A stretch of 64,000 nt of DNA from Solanum dulcamara (GCF_947179165.1 NC_077247.1:11855501-11919500), one strand, 5' to 3'; numbered from the stretch's first letter, positions 35,983 through 48,964 are shown. The notes: generated by a model not told the origin, from the letters alone. Numbers and translations: made by a program.

Positions 35983-37629
35983 CTAGTCCTAGTCCATCGT
36001 AGATGGAAATTGGAACCTTCTAAAGCCAGGATATCACCAAATCTCTGAATCAAGAGTTTCTCTGCACCAGTCTAAATCAATAGCAAAAAAACATACTATG
36101 ATCTGCAAGGGCATAAGTGTAGTATGAGTACCAAAAAAATGGTACTCTGTAGGCATAGGCCGACTGAGCTTCAAAGATAATGTAAATATAAATAACATAT
36201 AATCAGGTAAATACTACATAAGTAACTAATAAGGAATTATCACAATAATGATGGGAAATAAGACAAAGTGACCGGAGACATAAATAAAGGAGCAGAGGCA
36301 AAGAAGGCACCTGAATCGCAATCCAACAACCTAGTGACTGGAAGAAGCCATCATAGAAGTGTACTAAATGAGAATGTACAAACCATAATCCAACTCAAAT
36401 ACCAAGTAAACCAACTACAAATACAACCAAAGGTAAGTACAAGTAAGATCAAATAATAACCGACCGGACGCCCATATCCCCAGAAGGTACAAACAATAAC
36501 AAACATACCCCCGACCCCCATAAAACTGAGAGACCAAACAGCAAACAAGTATATTGTTGATGGGCGACACTGATGAATGCAAGTCTGTAGTAAAAACCAC
36601 TAACATCATCGGTGGCTCTCAGATATCAACAATAAGTTTATAGACCCAACTCGGCCCTCGGCCTACTAGGTGGGACCCATGCGGCTCCCTCATCTATTTC
36701 AGTGGTGCACTGGCCTGAGGGGCCTATAGAGGACGCGGGAAGTCTGTATACCCTGCTTGGGCATGAACTAGGTCTTACATAGACATATAGTATCCTCGTA
36801 GTGGTATCAGAGAGTGAGTAACCAAGAGGATATAGAAAGGACGATGTCGCACAGGATATTAGTAAACTAGTAACCTCAAACTATGAGCACCCTAAAAAGG
36901 GGGCTGCTAGTCAACCAATAAACTCTCAGGGGCATTGGCCCAGCTAGCAAGAGTAAACTCAGGGACATTGATAAGTCAAGAAATGGCGTCAATGCACTTA
37001 ATAGCCAAGTAAAACTAAGTACATCCCAGATGCCTCAAGTAGAAAAAAGAGTACGTCCCTGACGCCTTATAAGTTTCAAAACCAGTGATCAGGTAATCCA
37101 GGTGGTACGAATCCCGTTAAAAACAAGTTTCAAAAATAGTATAAGCATGAGAATGAATTCTCAATAATAGTAGTGAAAAACCATAAATAATCTCGGGATC
37201 ATACCACAAAATAAGTGAATGCTAAAATAGTGCAAACATACCATCACAAGTATCCAAAGAAGACATACAGTCGAAAGAGTAACATCGAGTCAAACCAAAC
37301 TACCAAGTTAAAGGAACTAACCTGGGATCTAAAAGCTCCTCGAGTCCAACAATAATAATAGATATGGGGGCATCGAAGCCTATTACTAAACAAAAGCGAA
37401 AGGAACAAAAAACAACTCAATATCAGATAGGGGGAGAAACTATCTCTAGGATCGATGCCTTACCCCCAAAATATGCCATCTCAACTCCCAACAAGTACAT
37501 CTAAGCCAAACCTATGGTTGCGATAAGCCGCAGAGGTCCCAGGCACTAGCATAATGGCACACCAACCGTAACCAACCCTACCGGAAGCTACGCCTAGATC
37601 TAAGGGCAATGAACACCTGATAAACCAAC
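35983..37629 (-). repeat. LTR C, middle segment
   Basis: It matches 46490-47742 (LTR D) and the equivalent part of the P LTR. It lies between the right TSD of G1 and the insertion point of G2. A cluster of words such as AAACTCAGGGACATTGATAAG repeats at 36925-37080. Confidence 0.85.
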
Positions 37630-37959
37630 GGTTACACCCCTCACTCTCGAGCTCGGAACATCTTCTTAAGTTACTTAGACACTATCATGTGAGAAGGATA
37701 AGCTATAACACTATCAAACAACTCTAAGGAAAGAAAATTGTGATACCTCGTGAGAAGGAAGGTTGGAAATGGAGTCATAAGAATCTGAAAGGAATTGGAG
37801 GCCAAGTAATGAGTCATAGGGCTCGATTTACCTATGTAAGACACTAAGTTAAGAGTATTATACACTTAAGTTGCTTAAGGATATATCAAGCTTACATAGT
37901 GCAGATTACATCGGCTCTTAAGACAAGACGAGATTACGAATCCACAGGAGAGAGGAGAA

Positions 37960-38175
37960 GGCGACACGTGGAAGCAAAAGGAGGTGCCACATGGCAGCCT
38001 AGGGAAGTGCCACGTGGAAGAAGGTGACCCACCTGCTTGGGGTCAAGTAGGTGACCCACTTACTTGGGGGTGGGCCCCACCAAGGACACGTAGAGCCTTG
38101 GAGGCTAAGGGTGGATTTGTGGCCCAATAAGGGCTTGACATGTGTCACCCTTAGGAGCTGACACGTGTCACTTCC
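37960..38175 (+). promoter_or_regulatory. ACGT-core (G-box-like) cluster in the U3 of G2
   Basis: CACGTG occurs at about 37967, 38013 and 38163, with GCCACATGGC and GACACGTAG-type relatives between, all within 210 bp and ending about 10 bp before the TATA-like word at 38183. CACGTG is the core bound by plant bZIP and bHLH factors. Whether this LTR responds to a stress or hormone signal cannot be read from sequence. Confidence 0.6.
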
Positions 38176-38182
38176 TAAGGGA

Positions 38183-38194
38183 CTATATATATAT
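38183..38194 (+). promoter_or_regulatory. TATA box of LTR G2
   Basis: CTATATATATATG follows GGGA and precedes TTAATGACTC and an AG-rich leader with GAGAGAAACG, the same order as in K and Q. Confidence 0.6.
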
Positions 38195-41100
38195 GTATGT
38201 TAATGACTCTTAAGTCATTTTATTTCCAAAAATCATCCAAAGGATAGAGAGAAACGTGAGAGAAAGAGAGTACACAACGGCAACCACAAATTGGAAGAAA
38301 TTAAAGTAAGTTCTTCACTTTTCTTCCGTGAATTAATTATCTACGATGTTCCCTAATCACGTGGAAGTGTATATATGTATTTTAAGATATCTACATAATT
38401 AATTCTTCAACTTGGAACTTGAGAGGAAGTTGAAAGAACAAAGAGGGAAAACATTAAAAACTAGTTAACAAACCCATTTTTGGAGGGGACAGTCGTTAGT
38501 AAAATTGGTATAACTTCTTGTGTATAGCTTCGTTTCGGGTGATTCAATATGTTTTGGAATGGTATTTCATATTTATATAACTTTCATTTATACTTTAAAA
38601 TCACTTTTGCTTTTAGCTTCTCAAAAAAAGGTGATGAAGTGTAGAGGAGGTACTGCCCAGATTTTAGTTTTGGAAATCTTACACGGATTGTTGTTGGTGT
38701 TTTGGGCATATATTTTTGTAAGAAATTGATGTAGGGGTTATTCGAAATTTTATGCGACCATAAGACACATTTCTATAACTTTCATGAAGGACATAAATCC
38801 TGTTTCCCTCCATTACTCCTTCGAAATGAAGCGACAAGGTAAAACAGTAAGCTGTCCAGAATTCACGTTTTGATAGTTTTGAGTAAGTTGTTGCTGCAGG
38901 GGTGTAATGTATTGTTGAAGGGACTAAATGCATTATAAAAGGTATGTGGATGCTTCTGGTTGCAGCCACATGACCCCTCGTTGCGTATAATGAAAAGCGT
39001 TACAAAATAAAGGCTAGACGCCCTATTGTGATATCGTATTTTTGAATAAGTCATTTGGAGTTTATGTTGTATATTGTTGGTGTGAATTGCTGCAGGTTGT
39101 TGTTGTTGGTTGGCTGTAGGTCTTAGGGACCTAATTGGAAATTTGGATAGGGCACATTATAGGGGAGGTGCTGCCCAATTTTCGTCGACACTTTAGCGAA
39201 TAACAGAACTAGTCGGGGAAACGACTAAGGAAATAGATTCCATTAATACTAAGGTGTAACCTAGGGTGCTGGAAAGTAAAAGGGATTGATATTCATATTA
39301 CTTTCATGTTGAATAGGTTCAAAGGACGGTGAGGCAAGCAGGATAAGTAATAATTCAGACAAGGTATGTGAAGCTTTCTTTTGGCGTATTTTTGGAATAA
39401 GTATGTAGAGCTATTTCTCTTTGCTTTTGGCATGTCTTAGATGTAAGCTATAAATGATATGTACATGACATTTGGGATTCAATCCATTCGTAAGGCCCTG
39501 AGTATGAGTCGAGACTCTCGTTTACTTCTTAATATTAGAACTCCTGCAATAACCGAGTCATTGCTTTTAAGTCTTCTATGTGATGAAAACTAGTACATGT
39601 AAAGCCTACCTCTTCTTTCCTTTGGAATGGCTTAATTTTAAGTGAAATAACATATGATATAGGTTTAGAGAAAATTCCAATTATGAGCTCTGAGTATAAT
39701 TCATAACTTGTAGTCACTTCTGACCATTAAAAGTCTGAAAGCAGTCAAACTATTATTCTCGAGCCTGCTATATAGTGAATAGTAAGTGGAAATACAAGCT
39801 CCTTTTCTTGAAGGCTCTAAAATGATCAATGTCTCTGATTGCATAAACCATGTTTCTGATTGCATAAGCTATGTGGCATTGTCTTGATGCATGTCTGTGA
39901 TTCCTGAAGCCCCAATTGATGTAACCCCTACTGACATCTAAAAGGCACTTTGGATAAATACCTTCCTGGTCTTCAGGTGAAGGTTCACTTAAGTGTTTCA
40001 TTGAGTCTCAGAGGGTGACTTAGTTGCATATAGTTTCTCATTACTCTACTCGTGCATGCTATAACCCTTCTTTCTTCGTGTCCCATGATGGGTCGGATAT
40101 TATGTCGGGCGCAGCTTTACTATTTCTTTCACCGTATCCCGGGCCGGATGTGTACAGTTCCACATACGAGGAGACGATTCCATACGTGAGGTGTGATATA
40201 TATTATATGTTATGACGATACGATTATTCACCGAGTCCTGGGCCGGCTGTAATATGATAGTATATGTGGTGAAATAAGGAAGGAACACCGAGTCCCTCCT
40301 TAGAGGGGTGGGTACGGTATGTATATTATGATGGTACGCTATAGACGTACACTACTCCATTCACCGAGTCCCTCACTAATGGGGCCGGATACTTTATGTA
40401 GGCATGCATATGAGATTAGAGTGATACATTTGCAACCTCAAGCCCTGTAGTGAACTGGATGTAATACGATGATATACATGATAAGATTATACTGTATACG
40501 ATGATATGACACCGTATACAATGATATGATGAAATGAAATACATGATGATATGATGGCATGTGAATATGAGAAAATGATTATGGCACCGAGTTCAGTAGA
40601 GGGTCGGGCACAGCATATGATGATGTGTATGATTTACGTGTCCTAAGGTGCAGGTACAATAATTCGTTAAGTTGTTATACTTGTCCCCTACATCCCTATT
40701 TCAGTTATGGTCTCAGTTACGATGTGTTATGCTTTACATACTCAGTACATATATCGTACTGACCCCCCTTTTCTTGAGGGGGCTACGTTTCATGCCCCAG
40801 GTACAGATGTTCATTCTAGAGATCCGTCATCTTAGGAGTTCCTCTCAGCTATGTCGGAAGTGCTTTACTGTTCTGGAGCCTATTTTTTGATACTAGTCAC
40901 TAAATGTATATATTTGTACATTCAGGGGTACGGCGAGGGCCTTATCCTGCCATATATTGCTGTTACTATTCCTAGAGGTCTGTAGATATATGGATGTCGG
41001 TTGTTTGTGAGTTCATTTTGATTGTGCCTATATGGCATGTTGTGAATGTTTTTTTTGTTATAGCAGCCTTGTCGGCTTACATGCCCTTATGTGTTATGAT

Positions 41101-41268
41101 ACATGTGAAGGAGGCCATACGTACACGAAAAAGTTTTAACTCATTGGGGTTTTGTATGAGTAGTATCACCTTGTTCATGGTTCAATTTGACTATAACTGA
41201 TAGGTGGGTATACGGGGGTCCAGGTCGGACCCTAATCACAGCCTATGGGGTTGGGTCATGACAGCAAC

Positions 41269-42951
41269 TAAGGCTCAAACCTAGCCTAAGGCCTTCAATA
41301 TTAATTTAAAAAGTTTAATAACTCTAAATCCAAACCGAAATGGGGCCCATAGCCTAAACTAAGGGTTTACGGGATCATCCTAGTCTATGTTCCAACCAGA
41401 AATTAAGAAATGGGATTCACAGGAAGAGAACTCTAATCTCAGGAAATAATCACCTAAGTCACAGGTAAAATATACTTAATAATATCTAATAAAATCTAGT
41501 CAAAAAAGAGGAAGAGTGTAGCCTACCTCAAAGCTGATCACGCTCGGTCTGAATCCTCCAACTTGAAGTTCCTAACCTCCAAAACACCTCTAACTGCTGC
41601 TACGCTAACAAAATAGTAATCATCTCATCAATACAGACACCAAATTTACATTTCTCAGAGATAGACCCAAAATCGAGTCTAAAATGTGATTATGGAATCT
41701 GCACTGGGAATCCTAAATTTGACTCTGTGAAAAGGTATATTTGAGCTTAATGAACTTATGGTCAAACTTATAGCATAATTCGATGCTCGAAAATACCTGA
41801 ATTAAGTCATGCAAGAATTCACCATTAAAGAGGGTTTTAAGGAAGAAGGCATCCCCTTTGGGGATGGAATTTACCTCAATGAGATGCTTTACGAAGCTCC
41901 CCAAACACTTAGAATTGCTCAATTTAGGGCTTTCTAGCTCCCAAAATTGTGAAATGAAGATTAGGAACAAAGTTGAATAGTGTCTATCTTTTAACTAAAA
42001 AGACCAAAAAAGAATGCTCTCCGCGAACACGAAGAAGAGCGTCCACGAATACGGAGGCTAAGCCCTCAAGGCTCCACCAATATGATAGGGCCACCCTGAA
42101 CGCGAAGGGAAGAGTCATCAAGCTCCACAAATGCAGAGGCTAATTTCTTAGGCATTCGTGAATGTGGCCCCATGTTTGTGAATGCGTAGACTAAGGCCCA
42201 TGGCTACCGTGAACACGGTCTCGGTCACTGTGGCACTAAAGCGAAGGGTAAAATGAGCCTGCACTAGATTTACTTCAACATCAGATTTGGCAAAGTCTAA
42301 AGTCTCCGATGAGGTGCTCGAAATTAGTTCAGAACCCCGCATGCAAATAAACTATGCTATCCTACTATATTTGATATTTTGGAATTAACGCCACACTCAC
42401 AATTTCCATTCGAGGTCATCTCAATAAAAAGTGGGTCTCATGCCCAAGCGTCATTTTAAGACAAAATCCACAAAGAGATTCAGAATGAGAGCGAAAGCCT
42501 CAAAAACGGCATGAAAAGTCTTTCTAGACCAAATTTGACATTTCAAAAATAACTGCGCTGGTGGAATTTCAATCTGAGTGCATTTATCAAGAATATTGAC
42601 CAAAGTCAACCTTAGGCCAAGTTTCAAAGGCTCAAGCGCCAAATGGTTCCAAACTCATACCAATTGTCTTGATACTCATGTCGACCATGCTACTACTTAA
42701 TTTGGCCATTCCGGAGCTGATGGAACCTTCTAAATTCTAATTTGAGGTCATTTACTTAAAGTTATGACCAAAGAAAACTTTTTAAGTTATAAAATCTCCA
42801 AAATTAGAAAACGGACATAAAACCCAAACAAACAACCAGACGACCAAATCGTTAGTGCCAGCAAGTCATAAATGACTTGGAGTCGCTATCGGGAAGCTCT
42901 GAATGCTGAAAAGGTCAGAAGATGAAAGAAATAACCTTGAGGGCCATTAGA
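41269..42951 (-). repeat. LTR C, outer segment (LTR start)
   Basis: It parallels the P LTR from about 21300 to 22779, including the blocks TTCACAATTT, CGCGAACACG-like (42020) and AGTCATAAATGACTTGG (42865). Its minus-strand start is CTAATGGCCCTCAAGG at 42951. Confidence 0.85.
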
Positions 42952-42956
42952 GTGTT

Positions 42957-44024
42957 TTAGCTTTTAAATTTTTGCCTAAGTTTGATCTTGGACACATTCT
43001 TGGTAAACTGCCTGAATAAGAATTACGTTAGTGTAGTTCACTTTGGAATGTCGAGTTTGGTCTAGAACTACCCTTCCTTCACTTTTCAAGACTTCTGATC
43101 AAATCCTAAGCCCCTTATTGAAATTGGCTAAAACTGGCACTTGGGAATGGGATCCATGTTTTGTCGAGACACACACTATTGGAAATTTTGACATCATTGT
43201 TGATTTCGGAATGTAGAGTTTGGTGAGGTAGCATAGTTCGTTTGCATGCACCAAATTCCAAATGAATTTGAGAACCCCGTTGGAGAACTGTGTCTTGCCA
43301 AAACTAGCTAATATTCATCAGCTGGTGCAAAAAAGTTTTGGCCTTGTAAGCCTTCGTGTTCATGGCCCATCTGCCATGATTGCGGCCATCGAATTCCGTA
43401 AGACTTAACACTTTTGGGCCTCTAGCTACGTTCGCGAAGGGAAATTTATTGACCCTCCATGATCGAGGGTCACTTTGGCTGCGTTCATGATAGTCATTTG
43501 TGTCTAGTCTTTTATTTAAAGACCATATGTGATCAGCTATGCCAAGAAATATTCAAAGTGTGATTTCTCTCTCATTTTAGTTTCGAATTTGGTGATTCAA
43601 AGTATAGGGTGCTTCTAAAAGTTTGGGGGAACATGTTGGAGTGATTGGGGAGTGCTGAGGATCACTCATTTGAGGTAAATTTGGATTCAAAGGGCTTCTA
43701 GCCCTCTTTATTTTAGCTTTTAAGGTGAATTCTTGCATAATGCTTGTTGGGGCTGTTTCGAACCCCAAATTGTGTTCCATTTTGGGACAAGTTCGGAGAG
43801 CTATTTATGAACTTTAATTTTAGAATTTCTAATATGGATCCCGCATTCTCATTTTAATCTCCAAAATTGGTTGTATCCATTTGCAGTGAATTTAGTGTCT
43901 AAATGATCATACTAATGTTGTGATCCTATTTTTGATAGCATGGTAGCATTCAGCGGCCGTACGAAAAGGAAAAGCTCAAAAGATGTGATTTGGAGCGCGT
44001 GCAATCAGTCTAAAGATAGGATAC
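42957..44024 (+). repeat. LTR B, segment 2 of 3
   Basis: It resumes where segment 1 stopped and runs on the plus strand through AGTTTGGTCTAGAAC, GTTCGCGAAGGG and TTCAGCGGCCGTACG, matching the reverse complement of the P LTR. It is interrupted at 44024 by solo LTR H. Confidence 0.83.
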
Positions 44025-45819
44025 TATCACAACCCCGACCCGCTATGACTAACACTCACACTAACCTTCCGATGGGTGAACTATTACTACAGCCCAAGTT
44101 ACAACAATCGCAAGATATAAATAGTTTTAAGAAGCAGAAGCAGGTTTAATCAACAAAACATAGGTTGAGTTCCCATAAACTCAGAAATATCTAGTTATCA
44201 ACCCAAACATGCAGAAATTATTAGCTAAGAACTGAAAGTTGGTGTAACAAAACTCTAAACAAATAACAAGTCTAGAAAGGGGACGCAACCCTGAAAGAAA
44301 CATAACAAAAGTGTCTGAAAGTTTAAGTCTTAAAATAAGGACTTAAAATAGGTAGAGCTCATGCTAGCCCATAAGAAGTGGTTCACCCTTGAACTCTCAA
44401 CAACTAGTTGTCTCCTATGCGAGGTCTCTCCGCAACCAGTTGAATATGCCATGTACTCAACAAAGACAAAGCAAGTGTAGTATTAGTACACAAAATTAAT
44501 AGTGTACTGGTAGGATCACGCGACTAGCCAGTAAGTGAGTCATGGACAAGTAAACCCAACACAATAAGCACGTATATACATAATAAACTTAACCATTTTA
44601 ATCTCAAACAGTACTCAACAAGATCATAGTTCACTAGTCTCAATATCATGCAATTTCACATAAGGGTCCTCTTATGGGACTTGAAAACACTTATTTATGT
44701 GTCGAAATGTGACACCTAATCTAAGGTTTGTGTCAAAACGTGACACTCAATCCAAATGTGTGTTGGTATGTGAAACTCAATCCAATTATGTATCAGAATA
44801 TGACACTCGATCAAAAACATACAAAGCAACAACAATTATAATCAATAGTCAACATCATATCACTAAGAACAGGTTCATTATAAGTCAGGCCAGTAAGTTA
44901 TTATTTCACATAATTCATATGATGCTTCCCTATTCATATACACATATACATACAATAAAGTAATTTAGCATAAACATGAAACATATACAAAAAACAAAAC
45001 CATCACCTACCTTGAAATCAAGCTGTGACAACTCTAAAGTGGAAGAGCTTTCCCCTTAAGGGTTCGTCCAGCTTGTTCTTCATCTAAAATCATTAATAAC
45101 ATAAAATAGATCAATACAAAGGCCTATTGTTCATGAATTATAAAATAATTCCCCTTCTAGGTTAAACCCATAATCTAATCCCCACCTTAGAGCTATTTTC
45201 CACCATTAGGTTTAGTCTAAAACCCTCCCCCAATGATCACAACCCATAGTTTCTAGGTTTCAGGAATCGAATTATGAATTGAGGGGTGAGTTACTTACCT
45301 TAGACATAAAATATGGTGGAAATCAGCAAGAATTCATCCTAGGTCACTTCTGGTCTCTTAAGAACTAACTGGGATGACAAAAAACCATTCTAAGACTCTT
45401 TCCCGACTTTAAGTCACATCTGTCCCTCTCAAGCGGGACCATCCTACTCTGGCGGGATTATTCTCATTCTATCGGATTGCATGGAAATAGAGAGCTCAGA
45501 ACATGATCTCTAAACTTCCATATCACAACACACCCTCAATCCATGGCATCTTAAATTATACCATTTACACCAAATACAATTTTGGGAGTTTTACTCGCCC
45601 AAATGTGATTTTGTAAAGCCATAAAGGCTCCATATTATATTGGTTATTAGCTAACTTAATCAGATTACTGATTCGACCCCCACCTATTATTGGGTTACCC
45701 TAGACCTCACCTGACTAAGAATATTTTCAAGTCTGACCTAGGCTAAAAAAATTTGAAGTTTTCTGGCTCAAATTCCTTCCCCATTGGCCTATCCATATTG
45801 ATGGGGGCATGTCTTCACA
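44025..45819 (-). repeat. Solo LTR H, another gypsy-type family
   Basis: It starts TGTGAAGACATGCCCCC at 45819 and ends GGGTCGGGGTTGTGATA at 44025 on the minus strand, 1,795 bp. The flanks GATAC (44020-44024) and GCTAC (45820-45824) form a one-change TSD, and the P LTR aligns across the empty site (TAGGCTATAATTTCC). It is unrelated to the other LTRs here. No open frame or primer site is present within it. Confidence 0.78.
44699..44819 (-). repeat. Four 30-31-bp tandem repeats in LTR H
   Basis: Units begin at 44699, 44730, 44760 and 44790 and share GTGTCAAAACGTGACACTCAA or variants. Each unit contains an imperfect GTGTCxxAACGTGACAC palindrome. Position inside the LTR suggests a U3 enhancer array. 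Confidence 0.88.
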
Positions 45820-45824
45820 GCTAC

Positions 45825-46178
45825 GACTTCCCATCCTTTATATTGAGATTTAATATTTAATTCTATGTTAATTTGTGTGAATTTGGGGGTACCTAGTTGA
45901 TCATGCTTAGCTTCTTAGAATCCATGTTTTAGGCCTATTTCGGGTAATTCAAGACCGTTGGCATGTTGTCTCCTTTATGTTGGATTATCCTTACCTTGTG
46001 GTGTGTTAGATATGAGTTTACTATTTGATAATGAGTGTGTTTGGACTTACTCTAGGCTTAAACTAGTGTTTTCCATAGACTTGCCTAGTTTAGAGACAAT
46101 AGGCCTTAGACTCTCTCCGATGTTGCTTCGTATAGCTTGGCTTCCTCTAGATTGATATAGTAGACGTGATTCTGATAG
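45825..46178 (+). repeat. LTR B, segment 3 of 3
   Basis: It continues B after H with CATGCTTAGCTTCTTAGAATCC and CTTGTGGTGTGTTAGATATG, matching the reverse complement of P LTR 21050-21390. It ends at 46178 where LTR D starts; the remainder of B (about 1.9 kb) is not in the window next to D. Confidence 0.8.
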
Positions 46179-47742
46179 TGTCCCAACCCGATTTCTCAGG
46201 TCATGATGGAATCTACTAACACCCACCAGCAAGTAAGCCTTAGCCCAAAATCAGAGGCAACATACTACCAAGAAAAAGATAAATAAGTAAAGTAGAAGGT
46301 AAATAGCAATGAGAAGTAAAAAAACAATTGAACTAAAAATAAAGGACCACCGAAAGACCTGACATCAGTCATGAATCAAGAATCTACATCAAATATGAAT
46401 ACAAAGCTTTTACAGATACAAATATAAGTATAGACAGTCTTCGGAAGTAAGGAAAGACTGGTAAATACCTAATATAGATGGAAATCGGCAACTCCAGATG
46501 CCAGGACCTTACTAAGTCTCCGAATCAAGCTGCTTCGTACCAATCCAAATTAATGGAGATAATCCATACTATGATCTGTAGGGGACAGAAGTGTAGTATG
46601 ACTACCAAACAAATGGTACTCAGTAGGTATAGGTCGATTGAGCTCTACATATAAAGAAAATATAAGCCATAGGTAATCAGGTAAATATAGCACAAGTAAG
46701 CAAATAAGATCTAATACAAGATAAGGCATGAAATGATAGTAAAGAGATAGGATATATATATATAGGAGACAGAGTCAAAGAACGCACCTGCATGTGCAAG
46801 CACACAACCTATTTACAGTAAAAAGGCCCTAAAGGAGTCAACAAATCAAGGATGGAAGCACTGACTTTATTGCTAAACACAAAGTCACCTAAGGACTAAC
46901 CTAACTGAATCTAACAGTGGAAACTAACAACCCTAGACTAAGACACCCTGTAAACCGACTACAAATATGACAAGAGAGAAGTACAAGTATAATTAACCAA
47001 TAACAGATCGGATGCCTATGCTCCCAAATGGTAACAATGATATACATTCCCCTGGCCCCCATAAAGTTGAGGGATTAAACAATAAAAAAGTATATTAGAG
47101 ATAGGCGATGTTGATGAATTCATGTTTGTATTAAAAACTAGTGACATAGTTGACACAAGAAGTTTGTATACACTATCTTGGCTTGAACCAGGTCTTACAT
47201 AAGCATATAGTATCCCCGTAGTGGTACCGGAGAGTGAGCATCTAAGGCGATGTAGAAAAGGGCTACGCCGTGCTGAATATCAGTAAAAATTAGTAACCAC
47301 AAACCACAAGCACCTTGCAAAGGGCCTGCCCATCCAGTAGTAAACTCCCAAAGGCATCAGCCAAGCTAGAAAGAGTAACTTAAGGCATCAGCAAGACTAT
47401 CCATATCCAAGAAAATGCATTTATGCGCTGGCTGGCCAAGTAAAAACTGTGTACATCCTAGATGAAATGCCTCAAGTCAAAAAAGGAGTACGTCCTCGAT
47501 GCCTCATAAGTTTCAAAACAAGTGACCAAGTATTCCAGGTGGTAGGACTCCCATTAAAACTAGTTTTGAATGGTAAGATTAAGAATGCCTTCTCAAAAAT
47601 AATAGTAAAACCTTATGAATAAACTGGGATCATACCACAGAACATATGAAAATGCTCAATCAATGCAAGAATTCCATCACCAGCATCAAACCAAGAAACA
47701 CACAATCCAAGCAGTAACATCAATCTAAACCACACTACCAAA
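46179..47742 (-). repeat. LTR D fragment (P family)
   Basis: It ends GGGTTGGGACA at 46179 on the minus strand, in the same state as LTR C at 25992, and follows C through 37300. It stops at 47742 in mid-LTR, where plus-strand integrase sequence of element K begins. The outer part of the LTR is lost. The 5-mer before it is GATAG, but no partner can be checked. Confidence 0.82.
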
Positions 47743-48660
47743 GCATTTCACCCTCAGACTGATGGACAGGCTGAGCGTACTATTTAAATGCTAGAAGATA
47801 TTTTACGAGCCTGTATAATTGACTTCAGAGGTAGCTGGGATGATCTTTTCCACTTATTGAGTTTGCCTATAATAATAGCTATCATTCTAGCATCCAAATA
47901 GTACCGTATGAAGCTTTGTATGGCAGGAAGTATAGGTCACCTATTGGTTAGTTTGATATTGGTGAAACAAAACTAATAGGCCCAAACCTGGTTCAACAAA
48001 TGGTGGATAAAGTCAAGCTGATTCAGAAAAGGTTATTGGTAGTCCAGAGTAGATAGAAATCATTTGCAGATAATCGACGTCGACCTTTAGAGTTTTAGGT
48101 TGACGATTGGGTTTTCTTGAAGGTGTCACCCACGAAAGGGGTAATGAGGTTCGGCAAGAAAGGAAATATTATCCCAAGATACATTGGTCCTTATAAAATC
48201 ATCCATAGAATAGGTAAAGTTGCCTATGAGTGGGACTTACCATTGGATCTGGAAGTAGTACACCCAGTCTTTCATGTGTCGATGCTTCACAAGTGTATTG
48301 GTGATCCTTCTATAGTATTCCTTATAGATAATGTCCAGGTGACAAAAGAACTCTCATATGAGGAACACCCTATATCCATACTTGATCACCAAGTAAGAAG
48401 GTTGTATACCAAGGACGTGGCCTCCGTCAAAGTATTATGGCGAAATTAGAATAGAGAAGAGATGACCTGGAAAGCCGAAGAAAAGATAAAGAATAAATAT
48501 ACATACTTGTTCCCCATATCTACAGGTAATCTAAACTCTTAAATCGATTGTATTGGTTAATAAGAAACTTATATATGGCAACTATTATAGAGATTTCCCA
48601 AAATCCTTTTAAGACCTTATGATACTAGTCAACAATCGAGGACGAAAGTTCTAAAGGGGG
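47743..48660 (+). pseudogene. Element K integrase end and chromodomain, 5'-truncated
   Basis: It begins AFHPQTDGQAERTI, the glutamate region of integrase, then LEDILRACIIDFRGSW, frameshifted YNNSYHSSI and GWFDIGETKLIGPNL-like segments. 48117-48449 is open for 110 codons: KVSPTKGVMRFGKKG, PRYIGPYKIIHRIGKVAYE (GPY/F), VFHVSMLHKCIGDPS and QVRRLYTKDVASVKVLWRN. After a TAG comes REEMTWKAEEK and a YLFP tail, the chromodomain. It is nearly the same as Q 60750-61560, so K and Q are one family. Everything upstream of the integrase glutamate is missing. Confidence 0.84.
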
Positions 48661-48666
48661 GAAAGA
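48653..48666 (+). other. Element K polypurine tract
   Basis: AAAGGGGGGAAAGA lies immediately before the LTR start TGTTATACCCC. It is the counterpart of the Q tract at 61669. Confidence 0.85.
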
Positions 48667-48964
48667 TGTTATACCCCAAACTTTCGTACATTGTAACATG
48701 TTTTTTTCTTTCTCTAAAATAATTCCGTGTGATCTATGTTATCTATGAAGTTCTATGTGAGTAGCGATAGTTGGAAATAGGTTTAGAGGGATTGCAAAGG
48801 AGTTAGAGGCCAAGTAGTGAGTCGTGGTAATCGACCTACTTACGTAAGATACCGACTTGGATGCCTTATGCACTTACAATACTTGAGTACATACCAAGCT
48901 TATGTAGCAAGGATTACATAGGTTCTTAAAGTAAGATGAGATTACGAACCTGCAAAAAGGAGAA

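Larger units (their letters stand above)
37630..41263 (+). repeat. Solo LTR G2 (G family) in LTR C
   Basis: This 3,634-bp LTR begins GGTTACACCCCTCAC (family TGTTACACCCC, first base changed) and ends GGGTCATGACA. The flanking 5-mers are CCAAC (37625-37629) and GCAAC (41264-41268), a TSD with one change. No internal sequence is present on either side, so it is a solo LTR. It resembles the G1 LTR read on the other strand, including CTCAGTACATATATCGTACTGACC near 40740. Confidence 0.87.
25992..42951 (-). mobile_element. Solo LTR C (P family), split by G1 and G2
   Basis: Segments 25992-26283, 35983-37629 and 41269-42951 together make 3,622 bp, close to the intact P LTR of 3,665 bp, and follow its order on the minus strand. 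The flanks give a decayed 5-bp TSD, ATGTT at 25987-25991 and GTGTT at 42952-42956. No internal retrotransposon sequence is present, so C is a solo LTR left by LTR-LTR recombination. It is the host of G1 and G2, hence older than both. Confidence 0.87.

Noticed and set aside
35563..36048. 161-codon open frame on the plus strand
   Set aside because: It crosses the G1/LTR C boundary at 35977 and runs antisense through the G1 LTR start, so it is a chance frame made by the insertion.
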